Made by a program: the position numbers and the translations under genes. Below, one piece after another: positions 5,497 to 6,329 of a stretch of DNA of 6,329 nucleotides. Origin of the DNA: an uncultured Clostridia bacterium. GTDB lineage: Bacteria; Bacillota; Clostridia; Christensenellales; CAG-138. The DNA lies in NCBI GenBank assembly GCA_946183765.1, contig CAMHDC010000079.1, positions 1-6,329 on the forward strand, read 5' to 3'. A model generated the notes under the pieces. The model was given only the letters and a program-made list of their open reading frames with translations. It had not been told where the DNA came from and made no database searches. Each line of letters opens with the position of its first letter. Positions within the stretch are counted from its first letter, which is position 1.

Positions 5497-6329
5497 TTAC
5501 CTCCCGTTGACCCGTCTCACTTCGATGACGGATTTGAGTTTCCTTAAGTTGGACATGATATGATTCAGCTGATCCGCATCCGAAACCACGAAGGTCACCA
5601 GCATGGTAGCCACGCCGTCGGCGGTGGTCTGAGCTTTCATGTCCGAAATATAGACGTTCATGGTGGTGAGCAGACGGCTGATCTCCAGCAGGGAGCCCGT
5701 CTTATCCACCACATGGATGAACACCGTGGCGGAAAACTCCTCCGAAGTGGACGCGGCCCACTCCACGGGAACGAACCGTTCCGGCTCCAGGGAGAGGCGC
5801 GGCATGTTCCGACAGTCCGCCCGATGGATGGACACTCCCCGCCCCCGGGTGATGTAGCCAACGATATTGTCCCCCGGCAGAGGATTGCAGCAGCTGCTGA
5901 AGTGGACGGACATGCCCGGGTCTCCGGCCACGATGATGCCGTTGGTAGGCTTGGCCTTGCTGCTCTGATTGGCGGCGGGCTTATGGGGCGTCGAGGGGGT
6001 CAGTGTGGCGTTTTGAAGGCGCTCCTGCATCTCCTCCAGCTTGTCAGCCTTGCGCTTGGCGTCCATGAGCCGATGGATCACCTGCCCGGAGGAGATGCCG
6101 CCGTAGCCCACGGCGGAGTAAAGCTCGTCCAAGGAAGGCAGGGTAAGTTTCTTCAAAATATCGCCATAGAACTCCGGCTTCATCAAAGAAGCGATATCCA
6201 CCGCCTGTCGCTTGGCGGCGTCCTCCAGCATCTCCCGGCCTTTCTGGATATTCTCCTCCCGGTTCGCCTTCTTGAACCATTGCTTGATGCGGTTCTTGGC
6301 GGATTGGGTCTTGACGATATTCAGCCAGT
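5497..6329 (-). CDS. rel: (p)ppGpp synthetase/hydrolase Rel, C-terminal part only
   Basis: C-terminal 276 residues of a long RelA/SpoT homologue (full length about 730). This bifunctional stringent-response enzyme makes and degrades (p)ppGpp and senses uncharged tRNA on the ribosome. The reading frame is open to the window edge and begins with WLNIVKTQSAKNRIKQWFKK, just after the TGS domain. Then come the helical domain (about 30-100 of the fragment), a variable Ser/Pro/Lys-rich linker (about 105-128), and the zinc-finger-like RIS/CC segment. That segment includes HFSSCCNPLPGDNIVGY and RGRGVSIHRADC (Cys147, Cys148, His168, Cys172 of the fragment). The C-terminal ACT domain (about 198-273) includes VFIHVVDKTGSLLEIS. 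The synthetase and hydrolase domains lie outside the window, so bifunctionality is inferred from the family. The TAA stop at 5499-5497 is 5 nt before dtd. In Bacillota the single long homologue is usually named relA or rel. Confidence 0.96.
   Translation of the reverse strand, partial: WLNIVKTQSAKNRIKQWFKKANREENIQKGREMLEDAAKRQAVDIASLMKPEFYGDILKKLTLPSLDELYSAVGYGGISSGQVIHRLMDAKRKADKLEEMQERLQNATLTPSTPHKPAANQSSKAKPTNGIIVAGDPGMSVHFSSCCNPLPGDNIVGYITRGRGVSIHRADCRNMPRLSLEPERFVPVEWAASTSEEFSATVFIHVVDKTGSLLEISRLLTTMNVYISDMKAQTTADGVATMLVTFVVSDADQLNHIMSNLRKLKSVIEVRRVNGR

Overview
The window is a compact, moderately GC-rich stretch from a low-GC-phylum relative (Bacillota, most likely class Clostridia, possibly a gut or rumen anaerobe). 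Three things suggest this. The gene order rel - dtd - MBL hydrolase - hemZ - hisS - aspS is a familiar Clostridia/Bacilli arrangement. The synthetase pair is preceded by a T-box leader, a Gram-positive device. The protein variants, such as the Cys-rich HisRS and the HemZ-type radical SAM protein, are those of Firmicutes. The taxonomic call is inference; no rRNA or other marker is present.

All genes lie on the minus strand, so the biological reading order runs from 6329 down to 1. First comes the C-terminal part of the (p)ppGpp synthetase/hydrolase Rel (cut by the window edge at 6329). It is followed by D-aminoacyl-tRNA deacylase (dtd), a glyoxalase-II-like metallo-beta-lactamase hydrolase, and the radical SAM protein HemZ. 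Gaps are 5 nt and 3 nt, then a 13-nt overlap, which points to one transcript with translational coupling. The hemZ stop codon sits inside the -35 box of a near-consensus sigma-A-type promoter.

That promoter drives a leader of about 236 nt, which is a complete T-box riboswitch: Stem I with specifier loop, AG bulge and GGUGNRA loop, a middle hairpin, the T-box sequence, and mutually exclusive antiterminator and terminator. The T-box precedes hisS, which overlaps aspS by 8 nt. aspS runs off the window at position 1 and lacks about its last 110 residues. The specifier triplet reads GAC (Asp), and the acceptor-binding bulge (UGGC) suits a tRNA with discriminator G, as in tRNA-Asp. The operon is therefore predicted to respond to uncharged tRNA-Asp although hisS is its first gene.

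Functionally the window clusters tRNA charging (HisRS, AspRS), proofreading of D-amino acids on tRNA (Dtd), the amino-acid-starvation alarmone enzyme (Rel) and a tRNA-sensing riboswitch. HemZ and the MBL hydrolase are companions of less certain role. No mobile element, CRISPR array, tRNA, rRNA or prophage feature was seen. The only stretch without a gene is about 270 bp (2712-2978), filled by the promoter and T-box leader. I did not find an undescribed system; the points worth following are the T-box specificity, the HemZ cysteine motif and the promoter/stop-codon overlap.
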